This document shows, piece by piece, positions 27,541 to 37,491 of a stretch of DNA of 64,000 nucleotides. The position numbers were made by a program, and so were the translations under genes. Position 1 is the stretch's first letter. Each line of letters starts with the position of its first letter. The notes under the pieces are model-generated. The model was not told the DNA's origin. It ran no database searches and saw only the letters and a program-made list of their open reading frames with translations. The DNA lies in assembly GCA_965224515.1 (NCBI GenBank), contig OZ245051.1:1054001-1118000 (forward strand), written 5' to 3'. Source of the stretch: Sedimenticola_A sp040506425 (GTDB lineage: Bacteria > Pseudomonadota > Gammaproteobacteria > Chromatiales > Chromatiaceae).

Positions 27541-28404
27541 CTACTTGGGCGGATTGATCAGCTCATAGAGGGCAGAGTAGTCGAGTTCATCCAGCCCAGC
27601 TTCGCGCCCCTGCGCAAACAGGTCAAGCTGAGCAGCAGAGATCGTGCTGTCGATACCACTTTCAAAGGCGACTCGCTTAAACAGGTCGACATCTTTGATC
27701 AGGTGCTTGAGAGGAAAGTTGGGATTGGCGTAGTCATGGGCCAGCATCTTGCCGAGCTTCTTATCGAATGTCGGCGCATAGAGGGCACTGGTGCGCAATA
27801 GCGCCATGAATCGCTCCACATCCAGGCCTTCGGCCCTGACCAGGCCGAGACTGAGAGAGAAGCCGGTGGTTAAAGAGGCGATCAGCTGATTCATGGCCAG
27901 TTTGAGTGCTGCACCCTGGCCCACGCCCCCAACCAGTTCCGGCGCCTGACCCAGCGCCTGCAGCAGTGGCAGGCAACGCCCGTACTCATCCTCGGCGCCT
28001 CCGGCCATGATGATCAGGGTTCCGGACTTCGCTTCCGGAATACTTCCCAGCACCGGCGCTTCAAGGTAGCGGGCACCGGTCTCGTGGCAGCAGGCCGCAA
28101 TCTGGCGGCTCTCTGCCGGGCCGATAGTACCCATCTGCAGAACCAGCTTACCGGTAAGGGGCAACTCCCCCTCTTCAGGAAAGAGCACACTGTCGATGGA
28201 AGCTTTGTCGCTCAGGGTGAGGATCAGGATATCCGCCGTCCCGACCGTGGCCTTCAGATCGGCAGATACCGCCAACCCCTGGCCAGCTGCCAGTTCCAGT
28301 CGCTCTGAACCCCGGTTCCAGCCTGTGACATCGAATCCCCGCTGCTGCAGCCTCAGGGCGATGGGCGTACCCATCAGACCAAGACCGAGTTGAGCGACCT
28401 TCAT
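27541..28404 (-). CDS. Beta-hydroxyacid dehydrogenase family (GLYR1/3-hydroxyisobutyrate dehydrogenase-like)
   Basis: NAD(P)-dependent dehydrogenase or aldehyde reductase, 287 residues. The Rossmann motif GLGLMGTPIALRL is at residues 7-19, followed by the substrate-binding segment APVLGSIPEAKSGTL. The catalytic lysine lies in GQGAALKLAMNQ (about 163-174). Candidate functions are 3-hydroxyisobutyrate dehydrogenase, glyoxylate/succinic semialdehyde reductase and tartronate semialdehyde reductase; the family does not fix the substrate. The start is 11 bases after the hemE stop, so the pair is likely one operon. Confidence 0.88.
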   Translation of the reverse strand: MKVAQLGLGLMGTPIALRLQQRGFDVTGWNRGSERLELAAGQGLAVSADLKATVGTADILILTLSDKASIDSVLFPEEGELPLTGKLVLQMGTIGPAESRQIAACCHETGARYLEAPVLGSIPEAKSGTLIIMAGGAEDEYGRCLPLLQALGQAPELVGGVGQGAALKLAMNQLIASLTTGFSLSLGLVRAEGLDVERFMALLRTSALYAPTFDKKLGKMLAHDYANPNFPLKHLIKDVDLFKRVAFESGIDSTISAAQLDLFAQGREAGLDELDYSALYELINPPK

Positions 28405-28415
28405 CGTAGCGGCAC

Positions 28416-29486
28416 CTACCCTTCGCTGTGGTAAGGCTTGCTCAACTCATGCACTGCCTCTACCAGGGCACCGGCATGCTCGGGATTCACATTGGGGTGG
28501 ATTCCGTGGCCAAGATTGAACACGTGGCCAGGCCCCTTGCCATAGCTTGCCAGTACGCGACCCACTTCGTCACGGATACTTTCAGGGGAAGCATAGAGTA
28601 TGCAGGGGTCGATATTACCCTGCAGCGCAACCTTGTCCTGCACCCGGGCGCGGGCATCGGCCAGGTCGGTTGTCCAGTCCACACCCAGTCCGTCGCAACC
28701 GGTGTCGGCCATATCGGCCAGCCACTGCCCGCCACCCTTGGTGAAGAGTATGACAGGCACCTTGCGACCCTCGTTCTCGCGGGTCAGACCATCGATGATG
28801 CGCTGCATGTAGGCCAGGGAAAAGTTCCTGTAGTCATTGGGGCTCAGAACACCGCCCCAGGTGTCGAATATCATCAGTGCCTGTGCGCCGGCGGCAACCT
28901 GGGCATTGAGATAGGCGATAACAGAATCCGCGGTTTTCTCCAGCAGCTTGTGCATCAGGTCCGGGCGGTCAAACATCATGCCCTTGACCTGCGCAAAGTT
29001 CTTGGTGCCACCACCCTCGACCATGTAGGTCGCCAGGGTCCAGGGGCTGCCGGAAAATCCAATCAGGGGAACACGCCCATCGAGCTCCCGGCGAATGGTG
29101 CGCACGGCATCCATCACGTACTTCAGCTCACCTTCGGGATCGGGCACACCCAGCGCGTCAACAGCGGCCGCGTCGCGAATCGGGCGCTCGAACCTGGGAC
29201 CTTCACCCTCGGTGAAATAGAGACCCAGCCCCATGGCGTCCGGAATGGTCAGGATATCCGAGAACAGAATTGCCGCATCCAGGGGAAAGCGCTCCAGGGG
29301 CTGAATGGTCACTTCGCAAGCCAGCTCCGGGTTCTTGCACAGATCCATGAAACTCCCGGCCTTGGCACGGGTTGCACGGTACTCAGGCAGATAGCGTCCG
29401 GCCTGGCGCATCATCCAGACAGGTGTCATATCAACGGGTTCACGCATAAGTGCGCGCAGAAAACGGTCGTTTTTAAGTTCAGTCAC
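28416..29486 (-). CDS. hemE: Uroporphyrinogen decarboxylase
   Basis: Decarboxylates the four acetates of uroporphyrinogen III to coproporphyrinogen III in heme and siroheme-related synthesis. The 356-residue protein starts with GTG and carries the N-terminal signature PVWMMRQAGRYLPEYR. It also has IGFSGSPWTLATYMVEGGG, IFDTWGG and FNLGHGIHPNVNPEH near the end. Gene order gltB, gltD, hemE is standard for gammaproteobacteria; the 102-base gap after gltD may hold its own promoter. Confidence 0.97.
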   Translation of the reverse strand: MTELKNDRFLRALMREPVDMTPVWMMRQAGRYLPEYRATRAKAGSFMDLCKNPELACEVTIQPLERFPLDAAILFSDILTIPDAMGLGLYFTEGEGPRFERPIRDAAAVDALGVPDPEGELKYVMDAVRTIRRELDGRVPLIGFSGSPWTLATYMVEGGGTKNFAQVKGMMFDRPDLMHKLLEKTADSVIAYLNAQVAAGAQALMIFDTWGGVLSPNDYRNFSLAYMQRIIDGLTRENEGRKVPVILFTKGGGQWLADMADTGCDGLGVDWTTDLADARARVQDKVALQGNIDPCILYASPESIRDEVGRVLASYGKGPGHVFNLGHGIHPNVNPEHAGALVEAVHELSKPYHSEG

Positions 29487-29588
29487 GAAATTGCCCCGGT
29501 AGTTTTTATTACAGCTCGATTGAATTATTTATTTTATCGCAGAAAAAGAAATGGCGACCGAAGCCGCCATCTCATATATGCATGCCTG

Positions 29589-31040
29589 TTATCGTGGCAG
29601 GTCTGAAACACCCATCAGGTACTCATCCACAGCACGGGCGCACTGGCGTCCTTCACGAATGGCCCAGACCACGAGAGACTGCCCCCGACGCATGTCGCCT
29701 GCAGCGAACACACCGTCGATAGAGGTTTTATAGGCTTCGTCGCCTTCGGTTTCGCCCTTCACGTTACCACGTGCATCCAGGTCCACAGCCAGCTCTTTCA
29801 GCATGCCTTCATGAACCGGGTGAACAAAGCCCATGGCCAGGGTCACCAGGTCGGCCTTGAGTTCAAACTCTGAACCTTCGACCTCATTCATCTTCCAGTT
29901 ACCGTCCACGTTCTCCCACTCGACCTTCACGCAACGGGCTGCCGTAACATTGCCGTTACCGTCGTCCAGGAACTCCTTGGTGGCCACGCACCACATACGT
30001 TCACAACCCTCCTCCTGGGAGGTGGAAGTGCGCATTTTGTTGGGCCAGTAGGGCCAGACAGTGGCCTTGTCCTCTTTCTCGGGAGGCTGAGGCATGATTT
30101 CGATCTGGGTGACAGAGACCGCGCCGTGGCGGTTGGAGGTACCGATGCAGTCAGAACCCGTATCGCCACCACCGATCACCAGAACGTGTTTGCCCTCGGC
30201 AGAGATAAAATCCTCTTCCGCAATCACATCACCCTGGACCCTGCGGCTGTTGGTACGCAGAAAATCCATGGCAAAGTGCACTCCATTGAGTTCTCGGCCA
30301 GGCACAGGCAGGTCACGGGGCTGCTCTGAACCCCCTGCCAGTACAACTGCATCGAACTCTTCAGCCAGCTTGCTGGCCGGAAGGTCAACGCCGATGTGGG
30401 TGTTGGCGTGGAACTCCACACCCTCGGCACGCATCTGGGCCATGCGGCGGTCGATCACTTTCTTGTTCAGCTTGAAGTCGGGGATACCGTAGCGCAGCAG
30501 ACCACCGATGCGGTTCTGACGCTCGTAGACAGCAACCAGGTGTCCGGCACGGACAAGCTGCTGGGCAGCGGCCAGACCGGCAGGCCCGGAACCGACCACG
30601 GCGACACGCTTGCCACTCTTGTGTCTTGGGATCTGGGGCTGAATCCAGCCCTCCTGCCACGCCTTCTCGACGATCGACAACTCGACGTTCTTGATGGTGA
30701 CCGGCTCATCCTGAAGATTCAGGGTGCAGGCCTCCTGGCAAGGCGCCGGGCAGATGCGACCGGTGAACTCGGGAAAGTTGTTGGTGGAGTGCAACATGTC
30801 GACTGCCGCTTTCCAGTCCTGGCGGTAGACCAGGTCATTCCAGTCGGGAATGATGTTGTCTACCGGGCAGCCCTGGTGGCAGAACGGGATACCGCAATCC
30901 ATGCAACGGGCACCCTGGATACCCATTTCGTCATCATTCAGGGCGATGCTGAACTCGTTGTAGTGGGTAATCCTGTCGGATACCGGCGCATAGCTCCGGT
31001 CCTGGCGTGAATACTCCATGAAACCTGTGGGCTTACCCAT
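29589..31040 (-). CDS. gltD: Glutamate synthase (NADPH) small subunit
   Basis: Supplies electrons from NADPH to the large subunit. The 483-residue protein has the N-terminal cysteine-rich cluster region (CMDCGIPFCHQGCPVDN, CPAPCQEACTL), a first FAD-binding GSGPAGLAAAQQL and a second nucleotide motif VIGGGDTGSDC. It ends in GVFAAGDMRRGQSLVVWAI. It follows gltB by two bases. The complete pair provides ammonia assimilation with glutamine synthetase. Confidence 0.97.
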   Translation of the reverse strand: MGKPTGFMEYSRQDRSYAPVSDRITHYNEFSIALNDDEMGIQGARCMDCGIPFCHQGCPVDNIIPDWNDLVYRQDWKAAVDMLHSTNNFPEFTGRICPAPCQEACTLNLQDEPVTIKNVELSIVEKAWQEGWIQPQIPRHKSGKRVAVVGSGPAGLAAAQQLVRAGHLVAVYERQNRIGGLLRYGIPDFKLNKKVIDRRMAQMRAEGVEFHANTHIGVDLPASKLAEEFDAVVLAGGSEQPRDLPVPGRELNGVHFAMDFLRTNSRRVQGDVIAEEDFISAEGKHVLVIGGGDTGSDCIGTSNRHGAVSVTQIEIMPQPPEKEDKATVWPYWPNKMRTSTSQEEGCERMWCVATKEFLDDGNGNVTAARCVKVEWENVDGNWKMNEVEGSEFELKADLVTLAMGFVHPVHEGMLKELAVDLDARGNVKGETEGDEAYKTSIDGVFAAGDMRRGQSLVVWAIREGRQCARAVDEYLMGVSDLPR

Positions 31041-31042
31041 GA

Positions 31043-34000
31043 TCAGTTACCCCCCTTTACTGCTTCATTTCCAGCGGACTGCTGCTGGGCCTGGAGCTCT
31101 TTCAGTGCACGGCGGTAATCCACCGGCATGACTTTTACAAATTTCGGCAGATACTCGCCCCAGTTGTCGAGAATCTTTCTGGCAACAGCACTGTCGGTGT
31201 AGTGCATGTGATTCTCGATGACCTGGCGCAGACGGATGGCGTCGAAGCGGGTCATGTCGTGACTGACATCCACGCGACCCTTGGTTTCGAGATCGCCGCC
31301 CTGGTGATCCAGTGCTTCCAGCGCATCGTCCTCTTCCTGAATCGGCTCAAGCTCGACCATGGAGAGATTGCAGCGCTTGTCGAAGTTGCCCTCTTCGTCC
31401 AGCACGTAGGCGATACCGCCGGACATACCAGCCGCGAAGTTGCGCCCGGTGGAACCCAGACAGACAACAACACCACCGGTCATGTACTCACAGCCGTGGT
31501 CGCCAAGACCCTCGACCACTGCGGTGGCACCAGAGTTACGCACGCAGAAGCGCTCGCCCGCCACGCCACGGAAGTAGCACTCGCCACTGATGGCACCGTA
31601 GAGGACGGTGTTGCCGACAATGATATTCTCCTCGGCCTTTTCGATAGCGGACTCCGCAGGCGGATAGATCACCAGGCGACCGCCCGAGAGACCCTTGCCG
31701 ACGTAGTCGTTACCCTCACCCGCCAATTCGATAGTGACACCCTTGGTCACCCAGGCACCAAAAGACTGTCCAGCAGTACCCTTGGCCTTGATGTAGATGG
31801 TGTCGTCGGGCAGACCGGCGTAGCCGTACTTCTCGGCCACACGGCCGGAGAGCATGGTGCCGAAGGTACGATTGTAGTTGTGAATATCGACTTCGACCTT
31901 CACCGCTTCACCGCTCTCCAGGGCGGGCTTGGCCTGCTCGATCAGCTGATGATCGATGGCCTTGTCCAGTCCGTGGTCCTGGGTCTCAGTGTTGTAGACC
32001 ACCTCGCCCTCGTCGGTCATCGGCTTGGAAAGGATGCGGGAGAAATCAAGCCCCTTGGCCTTCCAGTGATCGATGGCCTGGCGCATATCCAGGCGGTCCA
32101 TCTGGCCGATCATGTCGTCAAACTTGCGATAGCCCAGTCTGGCCATCAGGCGACGCGCCTCTTCGGCAACGAAGAAGAAGTAGTTGATCACGTGCTCAGG
32201 CTTGCCGGTAAACCGCTTGCGCAGTTCCGGATCCTGGGTGGCAACGCCCACCGGGCAGGTATTGAGATGACACTTGCGCATCATGATGCAGCCTTCGACG
32301 ATCAGCGGCGCGGTTGCGAAACCGAATTCGTCTGCGCCCAGCAGGGCGCCCACAACCACGTCGCGACCGGTACGCATACCGCCATCCACCTGAACCGCGA
32401 TACGGCTGCGAAGCTTGTTCAGCACCAGGGTCTGATGGGTCTCTGCAAGGCCGATCTCCCAGGAGGAGCCGGCGTGCTTGATGGAGGTGAGCGGGCTTGC
32501 GCCGGTACCACCGTCGTAACCGGAGATGGTCACATGGTCGGCGTGCGCCTTCGAGACACCAGCGGCAACCGTACCCACGCCCACTTCAGATACCAGCTTC
32601 ACCGAGATCCGGGATTTGGGCTGGACATTCTTCAGGTCGTGGATCAGCTGGGCCAGATCCTCAATTGAGTAGATATCGTGGTGGGGCGGAGGTGAAATCA
32701 GGCCCACACCCGGGGTGGAGTGACGCACCCGTGCGATCTGCTTGTTCACCTTGTGACCAGGCAGTTGACCACCCTCGCCGGGCTTGGCGCCCTGGGCCAT
32801 CTTGATCTGGATATCGTCGGAGTTGACCAGGTACTCGGTGGTCACACCAAAACGACCGGACGCCACCTGCTTGATTGCAGAGCGCTCGGGGTTGGAGGAA
32901 CCGTCGGGAAGCGGATTGAAGCGACCAGGCTCCTCACCACCCTCACCGGTGTTGGACTTGCCGCCAATGCGGTTCATGGCCACAGCCAGGGTGGAGTGCG
33001 CCTCGTAGGAGATGGAACCGAAGGACATGGCCCCGGTGGCAAATCGCTTGACGATCTCCTTGGCGGGCTCTACCTCATCCAGTGGGATCTCACTGTCCGC
33101 GAAGTTGAAATCGAACAGGCCGCGGAAGGTAAGCAGAGCCTCTTCCTGCTCATTGACCGCATTAGAGAACTCTTCGTAGCTCTTCCAGTCATTGGCACGG
33201 GAGGCGTGCTGAACCTTGGCGATGGTATCCGGGGTCCAGACGTGGTCTTCGCCACGCAGACGATAGGCGTAGTCGCCACCTACATCCAGGTGCTTCTGGT
33301 AGATCGGCTTGTTGCCGTAAGCATCGGCGTGCCAACGAACGGCTTCTTGTGCCACTTCAGCCAGACCCACACCTTCAACTGTGGTCGCCGTACCGGTGAA
33401 AAACTCGTCGATGAACGGCGTGGAGAGCCCCACGGCATCGAAGATCTGGGCACCGCAGTATGACTGGTAGGTGGAGATGCCCATCTTGGACATCACCTTC
33501 TTCAGACCCTTGCCCACACCCTTGATGTAACGCTTCTGGGCCTCTTCAAAAGAGAGCTCCTCGGGCAGGCTGGGCAGCAGTGACTGAACGGTGTCGAATG
33601 CCACGTAGGGATTCACCGCCTCTGCACCATATCCCGCGAGGGTGGCGAAGTGGTGGACCTCGACAGCAGAACCGGTCTCGATTACCAGGCCGGACTCGGT
33701 GCGCAGACCCTTGCGGATCAGGTGATGGTGCACAGCCGATGTGGCCAGCAGCGCAGGAATAGCCACGAAGTCGGCATCCACGTTGCGATCCGAGAGAATC
33801 AGGATGTTGTAACCGTCCAGAACGGCCTTTTCAGCGGCATTGCAAAGCCCGGCCAGCGCATCGCGCATACCCTCGGGGCCTTTTTCCGCCAGGTAGCACA
33901 TATCCAGGGTGCGGGTGCGGAAGGCACCACCGGTGTTGTCCTCGATATTGCGAATACGCTCCAGGTCGGTATTGGTCAGTACCGGCTGGCTCACTTCAAG

Positions 34001-35686
34001 ACGCATGTTTGACTCGCCGTCCACCATACCCAGCAGGTTGGGGCGGGGACCGATCAGCGACACCAGGGACATCACGATCTCTTCACGGATCGGGTCGATG
34101 GGCGGATTGGTCACCTGGGCAAAGTTCTGCTTGAAGTAGTTTGAGAGGTGCTTCGGCTTGCCGGAGAGCACGGCAGGCGGATTGTCCGCACCCATGGAGC
34201 CGGTGGCCTCCTGGCCGGTGAGCACCATGGGGGTAAGCAGGAACTTGATATCTTCCTGGGTGTAACCGAAGGCCTGCTGGGAGTCCAGCAGGGTCCCCTG
34301 GTCAGGGGTCATGGCACCCACTGCCTCGGGCAGTGCATCCAGCTTGATCTGGGTCTTGTTCAGCCAATCACGGTAGGGCCTGGACGAGGAGAGCTGCTCT
34401 TTGAGCTCCACGTCATCAATGATGCGTCCCTGCTCCATGTCGATAAGGAACATTTTGCCGGGCTGCAGGCGCCACTTCTTGACGATGTTCTCTTCGGCAA
34501 TATCCAGCACACCCATCTCCGACGCCATCAGCACCATGCCGTCATCGGTGATCAGGTAGCGGGCCGGCCTCAGGCCATTGCGGTCCAGGGTGGCGCCAAT
34601 CTGGCGGCCATCGGTAAAGGCAACCGCAGCAGGGCCATCCCAGGGCTCCATCAGGGCAGCATGGTATTCGTAGAAGGCGCGACGCTTCTCATCCATCAGA
34701 GGATTGCCGGACCAGGCTTCTGGAATCAGCATCATCATGGCGTGGGCCATGGAGTAGCCACCCTGCACCAGCAGTTCCAGCGCGTTGTCGAAGCAGGCCG
34801 AATCGGACTGGCCTTCGGGGATCAGGGGCCACACCTTCTCCAGGTCATCACCGAGAATCTCGGAGGCCATGGAGTGCTTGCGTGCGGCCATCCAGTTGAC
34901 GTTGCCGCGCACCGTGTTGATCTCACCGTTGTGGGCGATCATTCGGAAGGGGTGGGCAAGATCCCAGGTGGGAAAAGTGTTGGTGGAGAAGCGCTGGTGG
35001 ACCAGTGCAAGGGCCGACTCCATGCGCTCGTCACACAGATCAGGAAAGTACTCACCCACCTGGTCTGCCAGCAGCATACCCTTATAGGTAATGGTGCGGG
35101 AGGACATGGAGGTGAAATAGAAGGCCTCTTTACCTTCGATTCCGGACTCGCGAACCACCTTTTCGATCTGCTTGCGAATGACAAACAGTTTGCGCTCGAA
35201 GGCATCCTGATCGGCGCAGTTGTCTGCGCGGGCGATGAATACCTGGCGATTAACCGGCTCTGTCGGCACAACACTGTGCCCCAGACCCTTGTTGTCCACC
35301 GGCACATCGCGCCATCCGATAATGCTCTGACCTTCACTCTCTACAAACCGGGCAATAGTGGACTCCGCCTCTTCACGCGCCGCATTGTCGCGGGGAAGAA
35401 ACAGGTGACCTACTGCATAAGCACCAAATTCCGGCAGATCAAAATCGACAACAGCGCGAAAAAACGCGTCCGGCAGTTGAATCAGGATACCAGCACCATC
35501 ACCTGCGAGGGGGTCTGCGCCCACTGCACCACGGTGAGTCAGGCGCTCAAGGATACCCAGGCCCTGTTCGACGATCTTATGAGTCTTGCGTCCTTTGATG
35601 TCCGCTACAAAGCCGACACCACAGGCATCATGTTCGTTACGGGGGTCATACAACCCCTGCTTCGGTGGCAAAGCCCCTTGGCTCAT
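31043..35686 (-). CDS. gltB: Glutamate synthase (NADPH) large subunit
   Basis: Makes two glutamates from glutamine and 2-oxoglutarate. The 1547-residue precursor should lose a propeptide of about 21 residues so that C22 in NEHDACGVGF becomes the N-terminal glutaminase nucleophile. The FMN/synthase domain has GEGGEEPGRF and PGEGGQLPG. The 3Fe-4S cysteines lie in CIMMRKCHLNTCPVG. The C-terminal GXGXG-type beta helix (GGRLVIYPP, FAAGMSGGIAYVL) closes the enzyme. The consumed 2-oxoglutarate links it to the TCA module at the right end. Confidence 0.98.
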   Translation of the reverse strand: MSQGALPPKQGLYDPRNEHDACGVGFVADIKGRKTHKIVEQGLGILERLTHRGAVGADPLAGDGAGILIQLPDAFFRAVVDFDLPEFGAYAVGHLFLPRDNAAREEAESTIARFVESEGQSIIGWRDVPVDNKGLGHSVVPTEPVNRQVFIARADNCADQDAFERKLFVIRKQIEKVVRESGIEGKEAFYFTSMSSRTITYKGMLLADQVGEYFPDLCDERMESALALVHQRFSTNTFPTWDLAHPFRMIAHNGEINTVRGNVNWMAARKHSMASEILGDDLEKVWPLIPEGQSDSACFDNALELLVQGGYSMAHAMMMLIPEAWSGNPLMDEKRRAFYEYHAALMEPWDGPAAVAFTDGRQIGATLDRNGLRPARYLITDDGMVLMASEMGVLDIAEENIVKKWRLQPGKMFLIDMEQGRIIDDVELKEQLSSSRPYRDWLNKTQIKLDALPEAVGAMTPDQGTLLDSQQAFGYTQEDIKFLLTPMVLTGQEATGSMGADNPPAVLSGKPKHLSNYFKQNFAQVTNPPIDPIREEIVMSLVSLIGPRPNLLGMVDGESNMRLEVSQPVLTNTDLERIRNIEDNTGGAFRTRTLDMCYLAEKGPEGMRDALAGLCNAAEKAVLDGYNILILSDRNVDADFVAIPALLATSAVHHHLIRKGLRTESGLVIETGSAVEVHHFATLAGYGAEAVNPYVAFDTVQSLLPSLPEELSFEEAQKRYIKGVGKGLKKVMSKMGISTYQSYCGAQIFDAVGLSTPFIDEFFTGTATTVEGVGLAEVAQEAVRWHADAYGNKPIYQKHLDVGGDYAYRLRGEDHVWTPDTIAKVQHASRANDWKSYEEFSNAVNEQEEALLTFRGLFDFNFADSEIPLDEVEPAKEIVKRFATGAMSFGSISYEAHSTLAVAMNRIGGKSNTGEGGEEPGRFNPLPDGSSNPERSAIKQVASGRFGVTTEYLVNSDDIQIKMAQGAKPGEGGQLPGHKVNKQIARVRHSTPGVGLISPPPHHDIYSIEDLAQLIHDLKNVQPKSRISVKLVSEVGVGTVAAGVSKAHADHVTISGYDGGTGASPLTSIKHAGSSWEIGLAETHQTLVLNKLRSRIAVQVDGGMRTGRDVVVGALLGADEFGFATAPLIVEGCIMMRKCHLNTCPVGVATQDPELRKRFTGKPEHVINYFFFVAEEARRLMARLGYRKFDDMIGQMDRLDMRQAIDHWKAKGLDFSRILSKPMTDEGEVVYNTETQDHGLDKAIDHQLIEQAKPALESGEAVKVEVDIHNYNRTFGTMLSGRVAEKYGYAGLPDDTIYIKAKGTAGQSFGAWVTKGVTIELAGEGNDYVGKGLSGGRLVIYPPAESAIEKAEENIIVGNTVLYGAISGECYFRGVAGERFCVRNSGATAVVEGLGDHGCEYMTGGVVVCLGSTGRNFAAGMSGGIAYVLDEEGNFDKRCNLSMVELEPIQEEDDALEALDHQGGDLETKGRVDVSHDMTRFDAIRLRQVIENHMHYTDSAVARKILDNWGEYLPKFVKVMPVDYRRALKELQAQQQSAGNEAVKGGN

Positions 35687-35708
35687 CGCAAACCTCGTCT
35701 TATTTTCA

Positions 35709-35735
35709 GTCAGGGAGCAAAAAATATGCCCTGAC
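35709..35735 (-). other. Hairpin just upstream of gltB start
   Basis: Arms GTCAGGG (35709-35715) and CCCTGAC (35729-35735) with a 13-base A-rich loop lie 23-49 bases before the gltB start codon, in its presumed 5' leader. It could be a leader structure or an old terminator. No proven role. Confidence 0.4.
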
Positions 35736-35925
35736 CTTCTCTATCTGTTGGACTACACACCCCGGAATTGGACCGGAGCCACCAATGCCGCCCGTTTAGG
35801 CTACCGGCAAAAATCCCGGACCCTGCGAACGGAACCGCGTAGGATACTTGAGAAACTGCATACAGGCTAGTTTTTTGGGTATAAGCTGAGGAATTTACAT
35901 CGCATAGCCCTGCGAGTAATCAGGA

Positions 35926-37491
35926 CTATCGGCGCTGCTTGATTACTTCCTGAATCGAACCAAAGCTTCTGGGCCAGGCACCGGCCCCGCTCAAGCTGGC
36001 CGGCAGTTCACCACGCCCGGACACGGCGGCGTCTCTATCTGCATAGACCCCGTACACAACAGAATACCAGGGATGCCCTTTCAGGGCTGAACGAAACACC
36101 CGAGCCTTGCCTGTAACACCATGTTCAACAACGTATTTCTTTGCCGCAGCCATACTTCCGACACCGATCAGCTGAAGCGTATAATCCGCGGCCTTCTGTT
36201 TCAGCAACCAGGCCTCATCGCTCTCCGCCGGTGGCTTCACCGGTGTCGACTCAGCCTTGGACTGAGCTGGCACCTCTGCCAGCTTTGGGGCATCAGGCTT
36301 AACCTCCTCCTCCGCTGCCGGCTCAGCCTGGGCCGACTCATCAGCTGTATCAGGAAGAACGGGGGTGGCAGGCACGTTCGCGATATCTGCATCCGGCTCC
36401 TGGGCCTGCTTCTGGCCTGCATCCACCTGAAGCCCGGCATCAGGCTCTTCGGTCGGCTGCGAAGGCTCGGCCTCCTTTATCTCGGGCTGCTCGACGACAA
36501 CCGGCACCGGCGTGACTTTCGCAGGTGCAGATGCCTGGGGCAGTTGCAGGGGAACCACGGTCTCAGATGTGGTGCTTATTGTGGGCAGTTCATCCACTTC
36601 CGCCCCCTTTTCCTGAAACAGGGCGTTGATCTCATCCTGATAGACCAGGGTCGCCAACACAAGCAGAATCACTGCCCCGGCGCCAACCATGGCTGGCCCG
36701 GGAAGATCGGCAAGCAGCGTTCCGAGACCTCTGGTCTCGACAAACTCCCGACCGGAGCTTTGGGCCAGGATAGCCGCGACACCACTCTCGATGATTGCGG
36801 GGCTCCCTCCGCTCTCCTTTATCAGGTGATCCACCTTCATTGCATCCAGCTGCAGGCTGTCCAGGTCCACGCCATGGGTTGAAAAGAGATGTGACACAAA
36901 CTCTTTCGCCTGCTGCTTCTCAAAATAAGGGAGCTCAAGCAGCTGCAGTGACTGAAGATTCATCGCCTGGATCTGGGGTGTTTTAAGGTGCTCGTCAATA
37001 TCCGGGCCGGCGAATAGCATCACTTTGACAAGGGGCACACCATTGACCCTTCTCTCAGAGAGCCTGAGAAGAGCGATGATCGTAGAGACAGGAAGCAGAT
37101 GCGCGTCATCCACCGCGACAACCACCAGCACACCCTCGCTAAGAAGATCTTCAAATCGACGCACCAGCGAATCCAGGTTATTACTTTCAGATGCCCCGGC
37201 GCACTGGGCAATCCTGGAGAACAGCTGCTCCGGCTGCAACATCGGGTCGGCAAGCACCCGACACAGCCGCCAGTTCGGCTGCGCCCTAAGCGCCAGCTGA
37301 TCCAGCATAACTGTCTTGCCCAGCCCCTCATCACCCTTCACCAGGGGGATACGGTCACTGTTTTCAGCAAGATGAAAAAGGAGATCGAGGCGCTGATCAA
37401 GCTCGGGCAGCGAGAAGTACCCGCCATCGGGGCCAGCACCCTGCTCCGGCGAGCCGCCTACAGGTTCATGGTTCTTATCTTCCGTATTCAT
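35926..37491 (-). CDS. damX: DamX-like ATPase with SPOR domain
   Basis: A cell-division protein that binds septal peptidoglycan. The 521-residue sequence has an AAA-type domain at the N-terminus (Walker A KGDEGLGKT at about 51-59, Walker B-like VVVAVDDAHLL). A membrane segment (about 268-288) follows, then a long Pro/Glu/Ala linker (300-420) and a SPOR domain (from about 435: YTLQLIGVGSMAAAKKYV... to the end). E. coli DamX lacks an intact ATPase core but has the same order of parts. It overlaps the aroB 3' end by 17 bases; aroK, aroB, damX is the usual gammaproteobacterial order. Confidence 0.9.
   Translation of the reverse strand: MNTEDKNHEPVGGSPEQGAGPDGGYFSLPELDQRLDLLFHLAENSDRIPLVKGDEGLGKTVMLDQLALRAQPNWRLCRVLADPMLQPEQLFSRIAQCAGASESNNLDSLVRRFEDLLSEGVLVVVAVDDAHLLPVSTIIALLRLSERRVNGVPLVKVMLFAGPDIDEHLKTPQIQAMNLQSLQLLELPYFEKQQAKEFVSHLFSTHGVDLDSLQLDAMKVDHLIKESGGSPAIIESGVAAILAQSSGREFVETRGLGTLLADLPGPAMVGAGAVILLVLATLVYQDEINALFQEKGAEVDELPTISTTSETVVPLQLPQASAPAKVTPVPVVVEQPEIKEAEPSQPTEEPDAGLQVDAGQKQAQEPDADIANVPATPVLPDTADESAQAEPAAEEEVKPDAPKLAEVPAQSKAESTPVKPPAESDEAWLLKQKAADYTLQLIGVGSMAAAKKYVVEHGVTGKARVFRSALKGHPWYSVVYGVYADRDAAVSGRGELPASLSGAGAWPRSFGSIQEVIKQRR

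Noticed and set aside
34148..35734. Plus-strand frame of 528 codons
   Set aside because: Opposite gltB; composition artefact.
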